A stretch of 64,000 nt of DNA from assembly GCF_000195635.1 (NCBI RefSeq), contig NZ_GL882637.1, positions 28,818 through 92,817 of the forward strand, read 5' to 3'. This stretch comes from Bacteroides fluxus YIT 12057 (GTDB lineage Bacteria; Bacteroidota; Bacteroidia; Bacteroidales; Bacteroidaceae). The translations under genes were made by a program, and so were the position numbers. How positions within the stretch are numbered: the stretch's first letter is position 1; the number at the start of each line of letters is the position of its first letter. Shown piece by piece: positions 63,529 through 64,000 of this stretch. The notes under the pieces are model-generated. The model saw only the letters and a program-made list of their open reading frames with translations. It did no database searches and was not told where the DNA came from.

Positions 63529-63942
63529 TTATTGTCTCTTTTTAAGCCTTTGTCTCCAGTTTGGAATATGCCTGTTCAACTTGTTATGAATATAATTATC
63601 TCGAATCGTCTGTATCTGAGAACGGTTCAGTAGAGTCGCTTTAAGATAATCTCCATCTTCCTTCTGAATTATGAATTTCTGTGTCATCAAGTTCTCCAAA
63701 TCCATTGTATGATCCAATCCTCCAGAGTGACCAAGTTCATGAGCAAAAGTCCGATTATCATTATTGTTCAGCATATTGGGAACTGCTTTCGTTCCAATTT
63801 TTATATCCAGACTGTTTCTATAAGTTTCAGCCATAACTACACTACTGGTAGTTTTTGTCAATTTATCTTGGTTTACAATCTGGAAAACGGGTTCATTGTC
63901 CTTTATATCATAATACCGTGCACCATAGTCATGCCAGTTCAA
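63529..63942 (-). pseudogene. Broken RHS-repeat tail with metzincin-like protease motif
   Basis: The frame is open from the window edge, and on the minus strand reads TTNVQPYKYNG, a TAG stop (63964-63966), EYDANKG, then LNWHDYGARYYD. This is the end of an RHS core (normally VQPYKYNGKE...WYDYGAR) with the Lys codon AAG changed to TAG. The usual rest of the core (GRF...DPLAEKY...NPxxxxDPDG) is missing. About 125 residues of a C-terminal domain follow, with HELGHSGGLDH near residue 68 of the ORF and a possible Met-turn in ENLMTQ. This fits HExxHxxGxxH zinc proteases. No ATG starts the ORF; its first codon is TTG. It is probably a displaced or decayed toxin tail. Confidence 0.75.
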
Positions 63943-64000
63943 GCCCTTATTCGCATCATACTCCTAACCATTATACTTGTAAGGCTGAACATTCGTAGTA

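Overview
The window is chromosomal DNA of a Bacteroidales bacterium, almost certainly a Bacteroides. The evidence is a SusC/SusD pair, an frdCAB fumarate reductase operon, DUF4861, DUF4091, DUF4271 and DUF2723 proteins, an RHS tail of Bacteroides type, and many promoters with the Bacteroidetes -7 box TAnnTTTG, some with a TTTG -33 box about 20 nt upstream. I found no insertion sequence, CRISPR array or rRNA gene. Most of the window is ordinary core genome; the right end is AT-rich and looks acquired.

Layout. 1-4050: end of a glycan-uptake locus (SusC tail, SusD, and an IPT-domain surface lipoprotein split by one in-frame stop). 4150-4377: possible remnant of a membrane regulator. 4468-9000: D-Ala-D-Ala dipeptidase, a GH3 beta-glucosidase and a THUMP-like methyltransferase. 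9303-13022: TonB receptor plus metallophosphoesterase behind 11-bp direct repeats that resemble a Pho box. 13111-20177: Ca/Na antiporter, GNAT protein, parE-coaD-ctp operon and a PAP2 phosphatase. 20283-24990: AraC regulator and frdCAB. 25191-25293: a promoter and terminator that frame a possible small RNA. 25317-32328: dprA, thioesterase, U32 protein, dusB, PAP2, epimerase and CDF transporter. 32529-37383: rnr, flavin oxidoreductase, and divergent cysK and cysE. 37491-46786: RNA methyltransferase with an Arg-rich repeat tail, DPP IV, purD, two membrane proteins, mnmD, and zinc-type ABC genes without a permease. 46801-54242: SGNH hydrolase, DUF4091, DUF2723 and polysaccharide deacetylase. 54412-57502: kduI, an SDR of kduD type and DUF4861, a uronate-catabolic set. 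57744-62772: tRNA-Gln, tyrS, tatD-yidD-rnpA, hemD, DUF4271 and LOG protein. 63075-64000: a putative immunity lipoprotein and a broken RHS tail with a metzincin-like protease motif.

The least explained signal is a set of four intergenic repeat blocks (about 9003-9090, 21205-21324, 29267-29344 and 44246-44298). Their units differ in sequence, but all recur at exactly 22 bp. Two of the blocks share the word AGATRCAAC, and one runs into the mnmD start codon. The second item of note is the RHS tail: its conserved YNGKE motif carries a stop in place of Lys, the usual end of the RHS core is missing, and a small lipoprotein follows after 1 nt.
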